Shown here: positions 15,208-21,850 of the stretch, in pieces
How positions within the stretch are numbered: position 1 is the first letter of the stretch
Layout: every line of letters starts with the position of its first letter
IMG/VR virus record: IMGVR_UViG_3300028364_000105
Span: 1 to 30,114 of that record
DNA length: 30,114 nucleotides
From: a virus
Direction: 5' to 3' (one strand)
Notes under the pieces: generated by a model
Told to the model about the DNA's origin: nothing
The model's database searches: none
Seen by the model: only the letters and a program-made list of their open reading frames with translations
Translations under genes and position numbers: made by a program

Positions 15208-15393
15208 TTATGATAAATGTTTCCAAGTTTTTTCGTCAACTATTTCCTGTATGTTCCATTTGCTTACTTTGAAATTTCTTGCAATAACATTCGTGGAGAA
15301 TCCCATCCTATATAATTCTCTTATTTTTAAAACCTCATCGTTCTTTAATTTTGATCTAGGATGGTTTTCCCCACGTAGTCTACCTATACTCAT
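15208..15393 (-). CDS. Small HTH protein, probably a homing-endonuclease DNA-binding domain
   Basis: This 61-residue ORF reads RGENHPRSKLKNDEVLKIRE, then GFSTNVIARNFKVSKWNIQE and ends TWKHLS. That is the helix-turn-helix found at the C-terminus of many HNH homing endonucleases (NHP.SKL...V..IR.LY..G.S...IA..F.VS...I..I...KTWK). It has no nuclease domain. The ATG overlaps the thioredoxin gene by 14 bases. It could be a stand-alone DNA-binding protein, but a remnant is as likely, since a NUMOD-like endonuclease remnant lies on the other side of the thioredoxin gene. Confidence 0.55.
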   Translation of the reverse strand: MSIGRLRGENHPRSKLKNDEVLKIRELYRMGFSTNVIARNFKVSKWNIQEIVDEKTWKHLS

Positions 15394-15640
15394 TTATTGC
15401 GTTAACGTATGTGGATTTTGGTTGGCTTCCCTGTATTTTTTTGACAATCTGACCGTTCTTTTCAATGACTACCAATGGAATAGAACTTACTCCATATTTT
15501 ATTGCTTCTGCCTCATTAATATCCACATCCACATCGGTAAACGATACACCACTAACTTCGGATTTCACTTCATCGAATGTTCTTTGTAACATACGACATG
15601 GGCCGCAATAAATTGAACTGAATTTCTTTACTTCTATCAT
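15380..15640 (-). CDS. nrdC: Thioredoxin/glutaredoxin-like protein
   Basis: This 86-residue thioredoxin-fold protein has the active site CGPC at residues 12-15 after a short first strand (MIEVKKFSSIY), and the conserved cis-proline region GVSSIPLVVI. It is shorter than E. coli thioredoxin (about 108 residues), as is usual in phages. Its likely task is to reduce the C-terminal CxxC pair of the neighbouring ribonucleotide reductase (NrdA ends ECLACQG). ATG 15640 overlaps the stop of the endonuclease remnant upstream (ATGA). The symbol follows the T4 name by function and context, not by detailed similarity. Confidence 0.82.
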   Translation of the reverse strand: MIEVKKFSSIYCGPCRMLQRTFDEVKSEVSGVSFTDVDVDINEAEAIKYGVSSIPLVVIEKNGQIVKKIQGSQPKSTYVNAINEYR

Positions 15641-15825
15641 AATTCTTTATATTTATAATGTTTCTTTAATTTGTATATACTTACATTAAAATAATCAACT
15701 GCATCACGCACACATGGAAATTCAATACCATCAATGGATATCCGTTTTGCAGCTGAATTGTTTCCTCGTTTTTGCTTTCCACTTTTCTTTAGAGATCTAC
15801 CAGCTTTTTCTGTAGATTCTTTATA
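15637..15825 (-). pseudogene. Homing-endonuclease C-terminal remnant (NUMOD1-like)
   Basis: Directly after the NrdA stop and in the same frame runs an open stretch with no start codon: it includes KAGRSLKKSGKQKRGNNSAA and then RISIDGIEFPCVRDAVDYFN, ending YKEL and TGA at 15637. The second part is a NUMOD1-like helix-turn-helix as found at the C-terminus of GIY-YIG or HNH homing endonucleases (compare VDGIVYKSVADAARKL in the intact gene at 658-1302). The nuclease part is missing, so this is a remnant. Confidence 0.55.
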
Positions 15826-16881
15826 TTATCCTTGGCATGCCAAGCATTCTTGATCATTTATTTGTAATTTCTTCCGTGAAAGAACTTGAGCTGAATTCAT
15901 TGAGTGTTGATAATAAAGTGTTTTTACTCCCAATTTCCACGAATCAATTAATAATTTATTTACATCTTTTGTGGATAAATCCGGTGGTATCATTAAATTC
16001 AGCGATTGTGATTGGTCAATATAATCTTGACGAACCGCTGCCTGATTAATAATGGATGATTGATTTATTTCGGCAAATGTTCTAAATACGTCTTTTTGTG
16101 ATGTCGATAGAAAATCCAGATGTTGTACCGAACCATCATGTTTCTTAATACTATCCCATATGGTTTTGTTATCCTTATTTATAGAACATAAGAATTTCTT
16201 TAATATCGGATTTTGTATGGTTACTTTCATCTTCGCAACATCTTTTACATAACAATTCGACCAGATTGGTTCAACTGATTGAGATACCTGTCCTAATATA
16301 AATGCAGATGATGTAGTCGGTGCAACTGCGTTTAAAGTTACATTTCTTCTACCATATCCTATTAAGTATTCCGGTTCACCGAAAAAATCAGCCAGTTCGG
16401 CTGATGCCTTATATGATTTATCCTTAATGAATCGGAATATTTCAACATTCAATTTAGATGTTTCAACACTATCGAACGGCAACCCCTTGGATTGTAGAAG
16501 TGAATGCCATCCAAGGACTCCCAACCCAAGTGCTCTCTGTCTTTTAGCGAAATTATAGGCCTTTTCCATGTATATGAATGCACGTTTTCCACTTGTGGTG
16601 GATGAATCCCTCAAATCTTCCAACTTCTTTAGAAAATCAGAAACAACAGCATCCAAGAAATAAATCATAGTTTGAACCGCGTCGGTTGATTTCCACTCAT
16701 CGTAGTGCAATACGTTCATTGATGATAACACACATACGAAGGATTCATCATCCGAATTATGTAGAGCAATTTCGGAACAGTTGTGTACTAATATACCATT
16801 ACCGAAGAAATTATGATTATCCTCTACGGTTATGTCATATACTGGAACTGGTTCATCTATATATTCTATTTTTAATCCCAT
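15826..16881 (-). CDS. nrdA: Ribonucleotide reductase large subunit NrdA, C-terminal fragment with split-intein C-half
   Basis: Residues 1-34 are the C-half of a split intein (MGLKIEYIDEPVPVYDITVE, then a block ending NGILVHN). The reductase resumes at Cys35 with CSEIALHN. With the other half's NSNL this rebuilds N-L-C-S-E, the catalytic motif that in E. coli NrdA holds Asn437, Cys439 (thiyl radical) and Glu441. So Cys35 serves both as the splicing +1 nucleophile and as the active-site radical cysteine. Further landmarks are CVLSSMNV, the barrel strand segments (LNAVAPTTSSAFILGQVSQS), the radical-transfer tyrosine pair in KTLYYQHS, and the redox-active C-terminal CxxC (C346, C349). ATG follows the HNH gene's TAA with no gap, so translation is probably coupled. 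Confidence 0.92.
   Translation of the reverse strand: MGLKIEYIDEPVPVYDITVEDNHNFFGNGILVHNCSEIALHNSDDESFVCVLSSMNVLHYDEWKSTDAVQTMIYFLDAVVSDFLKKLEDLRDSSTTSGKRAFIYMEKAYNFAKRQRALGLGVLGWHSLLQSKGLPFDSVETSKLNVEIFRFIKDKSYKASAELADFFGEPEYLIGYGRRNVTLNAVAPTTSSAFILGQVSQSVEPIWSNCYVKDVAKMKVTIQNPILKKFLCSINKDNKTIWDSIKKHDGSVQHLDFLSTSQKDVFRTFAEINQSSIINQAAVRQDYIDQSQSLNLMIPPDLSTKDVNKLLIDSWKLGVKTLYYQHSMNSAQVLSRKKLQINDQECLACQG
16780..16881 (-). mobile_element. Split intein C-half in NrdA
   Basis: This encodes the first 34 residues of the NrdA C-terminal gene, with block F (VYDITVEDNHNFF) and block G (GILVHN then Cys). It closely resembles the C-half of the NrdA-2 split intein known from marine metagenomes (from memory). 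It pairs with the N-half at 17878-18201. Confidence 0.88.
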
Positions 16882-17820
16882 TTATAATATTCTTTTTAAA
16901 TTATTCATTTTTTCTTTAATTTCCATATTAAGTAATCCTCTAGGGTACTTATTTATTAATAGTCCTGTTTTTTTATTTACAATATTATATAACATTTCAA
17001 CCCCGGCACCATCAAATCGAAACTTAGTAAAAGATTTTGGCATTTTTATATTATAGTATTTTTCATAAAAATCTCTAAATCTACCGTAATTAATTATATA
17101 TCCACAATCTATTTTATGTGAAAATTCAGATAAGTGATTAATAATCTCAATATCGCTAATCCCAGAATACCTCGGATTTAATTCACCACTAACATCGCCA
17201 ACATTGGCTCGATATATATCCTTATTCGCTTGATATTCAGCTGAGGATATATATAGTTTGTTGCCATCTTGATCTGTAACTGAAGTCATTCCACTTGAAT
17301 GATGTATCCATTTCCCAGATTTAATATTTGGATGTGAATTAGAAACCGAACCCATACTTTCACGTGTAATACTATCAATTACTGGAAATGTACCTTTACG
17401 TGAGTTTGAAATTGATTTTCTTCCTTCTTTGGTATGCCACTCATTATACTTTCTAAATTCATATATTCTCTGCTTGAATCCTTTGACCATTTTGTTCATA
17501 GTTTTAACAGGTATATCATTAACATATTTCTTTCCAATATAACCATTAATCATTAGACGAATCGATATAAAATCATTTCTATCATCATACGCATAATATC
17601 TAATTAAATGTGCCATATAATGTTCCTCTGGTAACATTTCTACTAAATTTACATCGTCATTCGATCCATTAGAATGTTTAGGTATAATATGATGGATTTC
17701 GGTATATATGTACGTTTTCCCAATTCTTTCATCATTTTTATTTCTAGTAACCATTCTATCTATAACATTAGTATCTCTACAATAGTTGCATAAATTGTAA
17801 TATAATTTAACATAGTTCAT
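16882..17820 (-). CDS. HNH homing endonuclease between the nrdA halves
   Basis: This 312-residue protein has an HNH nuclease module at about residues 41-72 (EIHHIIPKHSNGSNDDVNLV followed by EEHYMAHLI), with the HH, N and H residues in place. The remaining 230 residues contain a GRKSISNSRKG segment and other basic stretches that probably contact DNA, but no clear NUMOD repeat. It lies exactly between the intein N-half and C-half, so it takes the place that an endonuclease domain holds in an uninterrupted intein. Its TAA is directly followed by the ATG of the NrdA C-terminal gene. A strong hairpin precedes its start (17821-17860). Confidence 0.85.
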   Translation of the reverse strand: MNYVKLYYNLCNYCRDTNVIDRMVTRNKNDERIGKTYIYTEIHHIIPKHSNGSNDDVNLVEMLPEEHYMAHLIRYYAYDDRNDFISIRLMINGYIGKKYVNDIPVKTMNKMVKGFKQRIYEFRKYNEWHTKEGRKSISNSRKGTFPVIDSITRESMGSVSNSHPNIKSGKWIHHSSGMTSVTDQDGNKLYISSAEYQANKDIYRANVGDVSGELNPRYSGISDIEIINHLSEFSHKIDCGYIINYGRFRDFYEKYYNIKMPKSFTKFRFDGAGVEMLYNIVNKKTGLLINKYPRGLLNMEIKEKMNNLKRIL

Positions 17821-17860
17821 AATTTCATTTCTTTACGTATAAATATAAAGAAATGAAATT
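17821..17860 (-). promoter_or_regulatory. 15-bp hairpin directly upstream of the HNH gene start
   Basis: Arms 17821-17835 and 17846-17860 are perfect reverse complements (core AATTTCATTTCTTTA) around a ten-base loop. The 3' arm on the minus strand ends right at the ATG of the HNH gene and would bury the leader of that gene (TAAAGAAATGAAATT). There is no T-run, so it is not a typical terminator. A similar hairpin hides the I-TevI start on early T4 transcripts; the parallel is inference. Confidence 0.6.
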
Positions 17861-17877
17861 TCTGAACATAGAACTTT

Positions 17878-18201
17878 TTAATTGATAATTAATTGATCAT
17901 CAATATGTAAATCCTTTGCCATTACATAACCTCGATTGGATGTATAAACTTTATGTTCAGGTGTGCATTTAATAAATTTTCCTGAAACTTCATCAGTAAT
18001 TTTCATAATTTTAGCACTACGAGCTGTCAACTCACTATCAGTAACCGATTTATATTCGACAATTCCAGTATCAATATTAAACGATTTAACCTCTAATGAT
18101 CTGTATCCGCCCAATTGAAAGAATCCATTAAGAGCAATTATAGGCACATTCATTTCTACACCATTCAATTTTATATCAACTAAAGTATCAGCTGTTACAC
18201 A
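17878..18201 (-). mobile_element. Split intein N-half in NrdA
   Basis: Residues 252-358 of the NrdA fragment: block A CVTADTLVD, a middle part with VKSFNIDTGIVEYKSVTDSE, block B with KCTPEHKVYT (TxxH present) and a terminal MAKDLHIDDQLIIN. This is about 107 residues, the canonical N-half size. It resembles the NrdA-2 and NrdJ-1 split inteins from environmental phages (from memory). Confidence 0.9.
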
Positions 18202-18954
18202 TAGATTCGAGTTATATATTTTAGCACCTTTATCACGATATACATCGGGTGCGTTTTTATTCATTGTATCATGAAACATAATATACGGATAACCGATTTC
18301 ACCCCTTCGTTGGATTACTTTAGCCCAAATTGCTCGTTTTTCAACATCCCCTGCAATCATTTCATCCATGAACTTATCGGTAACTGTAACCGCATGGGTT
18401 AAATCTTGTATAGGAAACCCTTCTGTGCCGATTTCTAAGAACTCCATAATGTCTGGATGTTCTAATGGTAGGTATGGTGAAAATCTTCCTCTCCGTGTGT
18501 TCCCCTGTGATATGTTATCGACCATACTTTGAAACAAGTTCATAAAATGTACCGATCCAGGTGCACTCCCGTTATCTGTAATAGGTGCACCTCTGCCTCT
18601 AATATTTCCAAAATATCCCGATGTACCGCCACCCATTTTACTCATCTCACCAACTTCTGCAGCTGTGAATAAAATGGATTCAATATCATCGGATATATTT
18701 GATCCGAAACAAGAAACGGGCAAACCTCTTTCTTTTCCAAAATTTGCCCATACGGGTGAAGAAAGGGAGTACCACCCCTTACCCATATAACCATAAAATT
18801 TATCAGCGAATCCCTCTATACCCAATAATTTTTCTGCATGTTCTGCTATTGATTTTATTCTATCGGTCGGTTCTTCACTTTCGCTTAAATAACCCCTTTC
18901 CAAAAAGGTGCGGGATTCTGCCGTTATCCAATCAAACGGTTCTCTTTCGTCCAT
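17878..18954 (-). CDS. nrdA: Ribonucleotide reductase large subunit NrdA, N-terminal fragment with split-intein N-half
   Basis: Residues 1-251 are the first part of a class I reductase alpha subunit. SSPVWANFG and LPVSCFGS (Cys82, the counterpart of the redox Cys225 of E. coli) lead to EMSKMGGGTSGYFGNIRGRG, then the barrel, ending KIYNSNL. At Cys252 the intein N-half begins (CVTADTLV). Unusually the protein starts directly near the barrel: it has no N-terminal ATP-cone. That regulatory domain is instead on the NrdB protein encoded just upstream. The gene follows nrdB by about 24 bases. The protein cannot be active until joined with the C-terminal fragment, because the catalytic Cys439-type residue is on the other half. 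Confidence 0.92.
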   Translation of the reverse strand: MDEREPFDWITAESRTFLERGYLSESEEPTDRIKSIAEHAEKLLGIEGFADKFYGYMGKGWYSLSSPVWANFGKERGLPVSCFGSNISDDIESILFTAAEVGEMSKMGGGTSGYFGNIRGRGAPITDNGSAPGSVHFMNLFQSMVDNISQGNTRRGRFSPYLPLEHPDIMEFLEIGTEGFPIQDLTHAVTVTDKFMDEMIAGDVEKRAIWAKVIQRRGEIGYPYIMFHDTMNKNAPDVYRDKGAKIYNSNLCVTADTLVDIKLNGVEMNVPIIALNGFFQLGGYRSLEVKSFNIDTGIVEYKSVTDSELTARSAKIMKITDEVSGKFIKCTPEHKVYTSNRGYVMAKDLHIDDQLIIN

Positions 18955-18978
18955 TCTTAATTTTTATTATATTGTTAA

Positions 18979-20250
18979 TTAAAATAAATCATCACTTGTG
19001 ACGGATTTACCTCGTTTTGTGTAGTTTATACTTCTCTTGTTAAAGAAGTCAGTGTGTTTGGTTGTTAGGATTTCATCATCGAACCACTCCGTTGTTTTAA
19101 GAATTTCTGGATCCGATACAAATATATTATCAATTCCAATGTTGTTCAATGACCTGTTAAATCTATCCTTAATGAATTCAAGTGTTTGTTGTTTTGTTAA
19201 AAAATCCAAATCACCCTTTTGAAATATCCAGTCAATGATATCCGATTCAGCATCGAATGCATCCAACGTTGCATCTACCAAATCCTCCACCAATTCATCA
19301 GTCCACCAAGAGGGATTTTCCTTTTTAATGATATTTACCAAATCAAATCCAAATTCTGCATGGATGTTTTCTTCCTTTGAAGTCGCTTCGACTACGTTAC
19401 TCATACCCTTTAACATATTTTTGTGTTTGTTAAATGACATGATTACCAAGAATTGTGAGAACAATGATACATTTTCTACAAACATGGAGAATAGGACGAC
19501 TGATTCAAAGTAATCTTTATTATCCATGGATTTGGTGTTTGATATACATTTTTCCAAATACTTGACTCTTCTTCTGATTACAGGAACTTCCAATAATTCA
19601 TCGAATTGATCGTTCAATCCCAATATTTCAATTAGATGTGCGTACGCATCTACGTGTCTGACTTCGGATTCTGCGAATGTAGCTCCAACTCCACCTATTT
19701 CTGGTTTTGGTAGTTTCTTGTATATATCTCCCCAGAATGTTTTTACCGCAATTTCTATTTGTGAAATAGCTAACATTGCTCGTGTGATGGTAGTAACTTC
19801 TGAATCGTTCAAATGTACTTTCATATCCTGAATATCGGATGTGAAATTAAATTCGGTATGTACCCAATATGAATGACGGATTGCTTCCACGTATTCGTAT
19901 AATTCAGGGTACTCGAATGGTTTGAGTGCAATCCGTTTCGTAAAAATACTCGGTTTGTTTTCGTTCCGGTATAGGATGTAGTGTTTCGCGACATAGTTCA
20001 ATCCACAATCCATGAGTTCGTTTTCCACCTTATCATGGATAACATCCACATGAGGAACATAAAACGAATCATTTCCCCTATATAAATTTCTTGCAACGAT
20101 ATTAGAAATCTTTTCTACCATTCTTTCATCATACGAACCCACATCAATCATTGCTTTCGAAATAGCACTCTGAATCTTGGTAATATCGAATGGTTTTATT
20201 GAGCCATCACGTTTTTTTACTAATCTAATTATAGTATTATCCGCCTCCAT
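18979..20250 (-). CDS. nrdB: Ribonucleotide reductase small subunit NrdB with N-terminal ATP-cone
   Basis: This 423-residue protein has two parts. Residues 7-95 or so form an ATP-cone (IIRLVKKRDGSIKPFDITKI...), the allosteric ATP/dATP sensor normally found on NrdA. Residues 105-390 or so are the ferritin-like radical subunit. Metal ligands visible are E196 and H199 in AESEVRHVDAY, with Tyr203 at the position of the radical tyrosine (E+7), E259 in MFVENVSLF, and E294/H297 in SKEENIHAEFG. The C-terminus (KSVTSDDLF) would dock on NrdA. ATP-cone fusion to NrdB is known from Bacteroidota such as Leeuwenhoekiella, where it controls activity through NrdB oligomerisation. Here NrdA has no cone, so overall activity control presumably lies entirely in NrdB. 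Confidence 0.9.
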   Translation of the reverse strand: MEADNTIIRLVKKRDGSIKPFDITKIQSAISKAMIDVGSYDERMVEKISNIVARNLYRGNDSFYVPHVDVIHDKVENELMDCGLNYVAKHYILYRNENKPSIFTKRIALKPFEYPELYEYVEAIRHSYWVHTEFNFTSDIQDMKVHLNDSEVTTITRAMLAISQIEIAVKTFWGDIYKKLPKPEIGGVGATFAESEVRHVDAYAHLIEILGLNDQFDELLEVPVIRRRVKYLEKCISNTKSMDNKDYFESVVLFSMFVENVSLFSQFLVIMSFNKHKNMLKGMSNVVEATSKEENIHAEFGFDLVNIIKKENPSWWTDELVEDLVDATLDAFDAESDIIDWIFQKGDLDFLTKQQTLEFIKDRFNRSLNNIGIDNIFVSDPEILKTTEWFDDEILTTKHTDFFNKRSINYTKRGKSVTSDDLF

Positions 20251-20251
20251 A

Positions 20252-20422
20252 TTATTTATTTTCCTCCACCGATACTTTTCTGTACTCTGTTACTAATTTT
20301 TTGATTTCACCGATAGCTTTTCTAGCTCTCGATTTTGCTGATTTTGTGGGGGAATTGTGTTCATCTTCAAATTGGGTGAATAATTCTTTAATTTCTTCAA
20401 ATAATTCTTGTGAGTTTTTCAT
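20252..20422 (-). CDS. Small basic/acidic helical protein (histone H1-like), 56 residues
   Basis: From ATG 20422 the product reads MKNSQELFEEIKELFTQFED, then SPTKSAKSRARKAIGEIKKL and ends VSVEENK. An acidic helix is followed by a lysine/arginine-rich SAKSRARKA segment, like small histone H1 or Hc1-type proteins in T4-type phages. An in-frame TTG at 20461 would add 13 residues, but the ATG is preferred because the familiar part begins there. It lies one base upstream of nrdB. A DNA-binding role is only suggested by composition. Confidence 0.6.
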   Translation of the reverse strand: MKNSQELFEEIKELFTQFEDEHNSPTKSAKSRARKAIGEIKKLVTEYRKVSVEENK

Positions 20423-20481
20423 AAATAAGTTTTTGTTATTTTTAATTAATTTAATCCCCAATTATAAGGGGGTGTTTATAG

Positions 20482-20514
20482 ATATAGTATATATTCAAAA
20501 ACAATATACTATAT
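20482..20514. repeat. Inverted repeat downstream of the cytosine methylase-like gene
   Basis: Arms ATATAGTATAT (20482-20492) and ATATACTATAT (20504-20514) are perfect reverse complements with an 11-base loop. The element lies between the methylase-like stop codon and the small basic protein gene. No T-run follows on the minus strand. It might stabilise or end the upstream transcript, or bind a regulator. Confidence 0.5.
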
Positions 20515-20541
20515 TGGTAAATAATTTTATATTTTATATTT

Positions 20542-21309
20542 TCATTTGTTATCCGTTACATTTGATATATTGATACTACTAACCCGGGATGCGGACAATA
20601 TTTCCAAGCAAAGTTGTTCGGGTATTTTTGATCTATCATAACTTCCCTTTCTTCCCTGTGTACCTGTACGTGATCCCCTACGGGCGGATTCATGATGGCA
20701 ATGTTTATCTATTATGTTCCCATCCCCATCATATTTGTAATTATGACATTGTGCTCGAGGTTGCCAATCAACTGAATTGGTCCATATATCCGTTGGTTTT
20801 GCACGATTATCACCGTAGGTACAGTACCACACGGTATGTCGTTTAAAATCCTTCATAAAGGGCATGTGTCTTAACATCCCTCTCGGATTTTCTATGAAAA
20901 AAACCATTTTTGGATTTATTGACAACCACTCACCTATCAATGATATAAAGTGTTTGTTCACCGCATCACATTGTCTAGCGTATTCACTTTTAGGATTCGT
21001 ACCATTTCGATGTTTACTAATAGCAGCGATGGTATATGTGGTACAATCGGGTGATGCCCACACAACATCGGGTACAAATGGTACATAGTACATATTTAAT
21101 TCCGATATATCTATTTGTAAATCAATTCCATCATATCCCTCCCAATCAACTGAAAAGGTTTTGAATCCCAACATATCACCCATTTTACCTATGGAACGCG
21201 ACCCAGCAAAAAGTTCAAGCAGATTACCCGAATCCTTTATGAATTGTATTGGATGTTCCACCTTTTTTGTGGGTTTTATGAATTTTTTATATGCTTCCGA
21301 TTTTACCAT
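20542..21309 (-). CDS. DNA cytosine-5 methyltransferase-like protein
   Basis: This 255-residue protein carries C5-methylase landmarks: motif I LELFAGSRSIG (31-41), an acidic motif II region (FSVDWEGYDGIDLQ), motif IV VVWASPDCTTYT with Cys89 as the candidate nucleophile, and motif VI FFIENPRG (140-142 ENP). Motif IV reads SPDC rather than the usual PPC or PCQ, a variant seen in phage proteins. A late Cys/His-rich segment (AQCHNYKYDGDG, then KHCHHES) may bind a metal. The target-recognition region is short compared with bacterial enzymes (usually over 300 residues), so specificity may be low or the enzyme may act on nucleotides. Methylation activity is likely but not certain. Confidence 0.75.
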   Translation of the reverse strand: MVKSEAYKKFIKPTKKVEHPIQFIKDSGNLLELFAGSRSIGKMGDMLGFKTFSVDWEGYDGIDLQIDISELNMYYVPFVPDVVWASPDCTTYTIAAISKHRNGTNPKSEYARQCDAVNKHFISLIGEWLSINPKMVFFIENPRGMLRHMPFMKDFKRHTVWYCTYGDNRAKPTDIWTNSVDWQPRAQCHNYKYDGDGNIIDKHCHHESARRGSRTGTQGRKGSYDRSKIPEQLCLEILSASRVSSINISNVTDNK

Positions 21310-21349
21310 TTAACGTACACTTGTTTTTAAAATTTGGATTATTTTCTTA

Positions 21350-21850
21350 CTATGTACCCAAAATCGGTAGAACCGATAAAAGGAACAAAATAACTCCCAT
21401 TGTATCAAGATACTTCTTATGAAGTAATTGTTTCTGAACGGAGTTACCATTCTCTGTTTCCTTGGATGTTATTATACCTTGTGGGGAGTTACCATCATAA
21501 ACTTCTATAACCCCGTTAAACGTATCCATCTTACATGGGAACGTGATTCCATCGGGCCCGAATCTATTTTTCATAATATGTGCACGTGCGGTGTTGTTCA
21601 ACTTATCCTTTGCCCTTCTACTCCAACTCATAATGAAATCGGCGTTCATTACCTTTGCATATGAATCAGCTATTTTATCGGCTTCAATTACTTCCGAGTC
21701 AATGCCTGAATTATGGGTGTATATACCATTAGCGAAAAACATATGAGTATCTTCTACTGTTATATCTACGGTTTCTCGTTCACCGATTAATTCAATTGAA
21801 ACGATTTCATCCATTTCAAAATCTTTCGGATTTAAATTATGTTGTTTCAT
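21350..21850 (-). CDS. 41: Replicative helicase gp41, C-terminal fragment with split-intein C-half
   Basis: Residues 1-47 are an intein C-half (block F TVDITVEDTHMFFA, block G NGIYTHN), closely like that of the known gp41-8 split intein. The helicase resumes at Ser48 (SGIDSEVIEADKIADSYAKV) and contains the late RecA-fold motifs (FIMSWSRRAKDK, ITFPCKMDTF). The start ATG lies inside the last codons of the endonuclease gene upstream (14-base overlap). The end is odd: after LLHKKYLDT the frame runs MGVILFLLSVLPILGT, strongly hydrophobic for a helicase tail, whereas one extra base would give NGSYFVPFIGSTDFGYIVRK. A small hairpin with four T lies there too. Confidence 0.88.
   Translation of the reverse strand: MKQHNLNPKDFEMDEIVSIELIGERETVDITVEDTHMFFANGIYTHNSGIDSEVIEADKIADSYAKVMNADFIMSWSRRAKDKLNNTARAHIMKNRFGPDGITFPCKMDTFNGVIEVYDGNSPQGIITSKETENGNSVQKQLLHKKYLDTMGVILFLLSVLPILGT
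21363..21381 (-). terminator. Possible weak intrinsic terminator at the end of gp41
   Basis: On the minus strand, ATCGGT-TCT-ACCGAT forms a 6-bp stem with a 3-base loop followed by TTTT. It overlaps the last codons of the gp41 C-terminal fragment. The stem is short, so termination may be partial. The next gene (small basic protein, nrdB) is separated from it only by the methylase-like gene. Confidence 0.3.
21710..21850 (-). mobile_element. Split intein C-half, second gp41 fracture
   Basis: 47 residues ending THN before Ser+1. It pairs with the N-half at 22949-23218 to join QTNR to SGIDS. Blocks F and G are complete. The EIVSIELIGERETVDITVED segment is nearly interchangeable with the gp41-8 C-half as I recall it. 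Confidence 0.9.
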
